Shown here: positions 7,059 through 8,201 of the stretch, piece by piece | Layout: the number at the start of each line of letters is the position of its first letter | How positions within the stretch are numbered: the stretch's first letter is position 1 | Assembly (NCBI GenBank): GCA_009843565.1 | Contig: VYDF01000122.1 | Location: forward strand, 12,440 to 20,640 | DNA: 8,201 nt | Origin: Acidimicrobiia bacterium | GTDB lineage: Bacteria > Actinomycetota > Acidimicrobiia > Acidimicrobiales > Bin134 | Direction of reading: 5' to 3' | The notes under the pieces: generated by a model | Database searches by the model: none | Seen by the model: the letters and a program-made list of their open reading frames with translations, nothing else | What the model was told of the DNA's origin: nothing | Translations under genes and position numbers: made by a program

Positions 7059-7083
7059 GGCAGTAAAGCACAGCTACTACCCT
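7055..7083 (+). promoter_or_regulatory. Candidate promoter of the P450 gene
   Basis: TTGAGG (7055-7060) overlaps the katG stop codon. It is followed after exactly 17 bases by TACCCT (7078-7083), the same -10 hexamer as upstream of the SDR gene. Transcription would start near 7090 and give a leader of about 34 bases. No terminator hairpin was seen after katG, so read-through from katG remains possible. Confidence 0.4.
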
Positions 7084-7111
7084 GCGAGGCGCCTATCAGG
7101 TTTGCAGCCTT

Positions 7112-7120
7112 GGAGGAGGA
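7112..7120 (+). promoter_or_regulatory. Ribosome binding site that fixes the GTG start of the P450 gene
   Basis: GGAGGAGGA, a very strong Shine-Dalgarno match, ends three bases before the GTG at 7124; its central GGAGG portion has normal spacing. This supports GTG as the start over later in-frame codons. Confidence 0.75.
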
Positions 7121-7123
7121 CCA

Positions 7124-8201
7124 GTGGTCGCCATCGAACCGGACATCTTGTCGCCGACGTTTTTTGAGGATCCCAACACCGTCTTGGAGGTCATGCGGGA
7201 GGACTACCCCGTGGTGTACCACGAGGCGACCGAGGCGTGGCTCATCTCCCGCTACGACGACGTGGAGCGGGCCTTCAAGGACAAGGCCTTCACCTCCAAG
7301 AACTACGAATGGCAGCTCGAGCCGGTCCACGGCCGGACCATCCTCCAGATGGAGGGACGCGACCACTCTGCACATCGCAATCTGATTGCCCCTGCCTTCA
7401 GAGGCAGCGAACTGACAGCCAAGTTCGTCCCGGTCATCGCGGCCAACGCCCGTGACCTCATCGACGGGTTCCGCACCGACGGCAAGGTCGACTTGGTCGA
7501 CCAGTTCACCATTCGCTTTCCGATCAACGTGATCGTCGACATGCTGGGACTCGACAAATCAGACCACGAGCGGTTCCAGAAGTGGTACCACTCGATCATG
7601 ATGTTCCTCAGCAACCTCACTGGCGACGAGGAGGTCATGGCCCAGGGGCTCCAGACCAAAGACGAGCTCGAGGCCTACATGATGCCGATCATCGCCCAGC
7701 GGCGGGCCGACCCCGGCGACGACCTGCTCAGCACCCTGTGCACCGCCATCATCGACGGCGAGCAGATGACCGACCTGGAGATCAAGGCGTTCGTTTCGCT
7801 GTTGTTGGTGGCCGGGGGAGAGACTACCGACAAGGCGATGTCCAACATGATGATGAACCTGATCGCCAACCCCGATCAGCTCCAGGCGGTACGCGACGAT
7901 CGCAGCCTTATCGACAACGCCTTTGCCGAGACGCTGCGGCACTCTCCGCCCGTGCAGATGATCATGCGCCAGCCTGAGGAGGATGTGGAGATGCACGGAG
8001 TGGCTATTCCGGCCGGCTCCACGGTTACCTGCCTCATCGCCGGGGCCAACCGCGACCCCCGCCGCTACGCCGATCCCGACAAATTCGACATCTTCCGCGA
8101 CGACCTCGATGTGTCCAAGGCGTTCTCGGGGGCGGCCAACCACACCGGCTTCTGCTTGGGACGCCACTTCTGCATCGGGGCCATGCTGGCCAAGACCGAG
8201 G
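7124..8201 (+). CDS. Cytochrome P450, soluble bacterial class, 3'-truncated
   Basis: The frame is open from GTG 7124 to the window end, giving 359 residues; perhaps 40 C-terminal residues are missing. It has the P450 landmarks in order: the C-helix GRDHSAHR (78-85), the oxygen-activating I-helix AGGETT (230-235), the K-helix E269-T-L-R272, and the heme loop FCLGRHFCIG (343-352) with C350 as the expected heme ligand. The enzyme should insert oxygen into an organic substrate using electrons from a ferredoxin and its reductase, neither of which is in this window. There is no membrane anchor. The heme loop has Cys at 344 where Gly is usual. The substrate cannot be predicted; actinobacterial relatives act on steroids, fatty acids, terpenes and natural products. 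It lies 65 bp after katG and probably has its own promoter. The family call is certain. Confidence 0.95.
   Translation, partial: MVAIEPDILSPTFFEDPNTVLEVMREDYPVVYHEATEAWLISRYDDVERAFKDKAFTSKNYEWQLEPVHGRTILQMEGRDHSAHRNLIAPAFRGSELTAKFVPVIAANARDLIDGFRTDGKVDLVDQFTIRFPINVIVDMLGLDKSDHERFQKWYHSIMMFLSNLTGDEEVMAQGLQTKDELEAYMMPIIAQRRADPGDDLLSTLCTAIIDGEQMTDLEIKAFVSLLLVAGGETTDKAMSNMMMNLIANPDQLQAVRDDRSLIDNAFAETLRHSPPVQMIMRQPEEDVEMHGVAIPAGSTVTCLIAGANRDPRRYADPDKFDIFRDDLDVSKAFSGAANHTGFCLGRHFCIGAMLAKTE

Noticed and set aside
7559..8167. 202-codon open frame opposite the P450 gene
   Set aside because: It is antisense to the conserved P450 core and has no domain of its own. It is a codon-bias shadow.
2..8201. 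A dedicated new defence or biosynthetic gene cluster
   Set aside because: The genes belong to common families, lie on mixed strands with separate promoters, and include no partner sets such as permeases, ferredoxin, nucleases or transposases. Only furA-katG forms a clear unit, and it is a known one.

Overview
The window is high-GC DNA with typical actinobacterial coding style: GTG starts, strong G/C in third positions, and short spacers between genes. It looks chromosomal. The furA-katG pair closely resembles the mycobacterial one, and there is an actinobacterial-style soluble P450. Together with acidic proteins, this suggests an actinobacterium, possibly an environmental Acidimicrobiia-like lineage. 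That placement is inference. No RNA gene, insertion sequence, phage gene or CRISPR array was recognised.

Layout from left to right. Bases 2-1378 (+) are the 3' part of a branched-chain-amino-acid-type ABC substrate-binding protein, with a long acidic, repeat-bearing N-terminal tether. Bases 1402-2376 (-) converge on it and encode a protein of three ferredoxin-like alpha/beta-barrel (Dabb/NIPSNAP-like) domains. A 90-bp divergent spacer separates that gene from a calcineurin-like metallophosphoesterase (2467-3339, +). An extended SDR epimerase/dehydratase follows (3406-4299, +). After an AT-rich regulatory island (about 4331-4370) come the peroxide-sensing Fur-family repressor furA (4386-4835) and the catalase-peroxidase katG (4875-7058), 39 bp apart and probably one operon. 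A cytochrome P450 starts at 7124 and is cut by the window end.

How the genes relate. Only furA-katG is a clear functional unit: FurA should repress its own promoter and katG, and release both under peroxide stress. The other genes probably have separate promoters. Promoter-like pairs TTGnnn-N17-TACCCT precede both the SDR gene and the P450 gene. The furA gene and the phosphoesterase gene each have a -10-like hexamer ending six or seven bases before the start codon, no Shine-Dalgarno sequence, and a nearby in-frame stop that rules out an earlier start. This is what leaderless transcripts look like.

I found no convincing new multi-gene system. The most notable items are the leaderless, operator-overlapped furA promoter, the tandem-barrel protein of unknown function, the acidic tether on the binding protein, and an unusual cysteine in the P450 heme loop.
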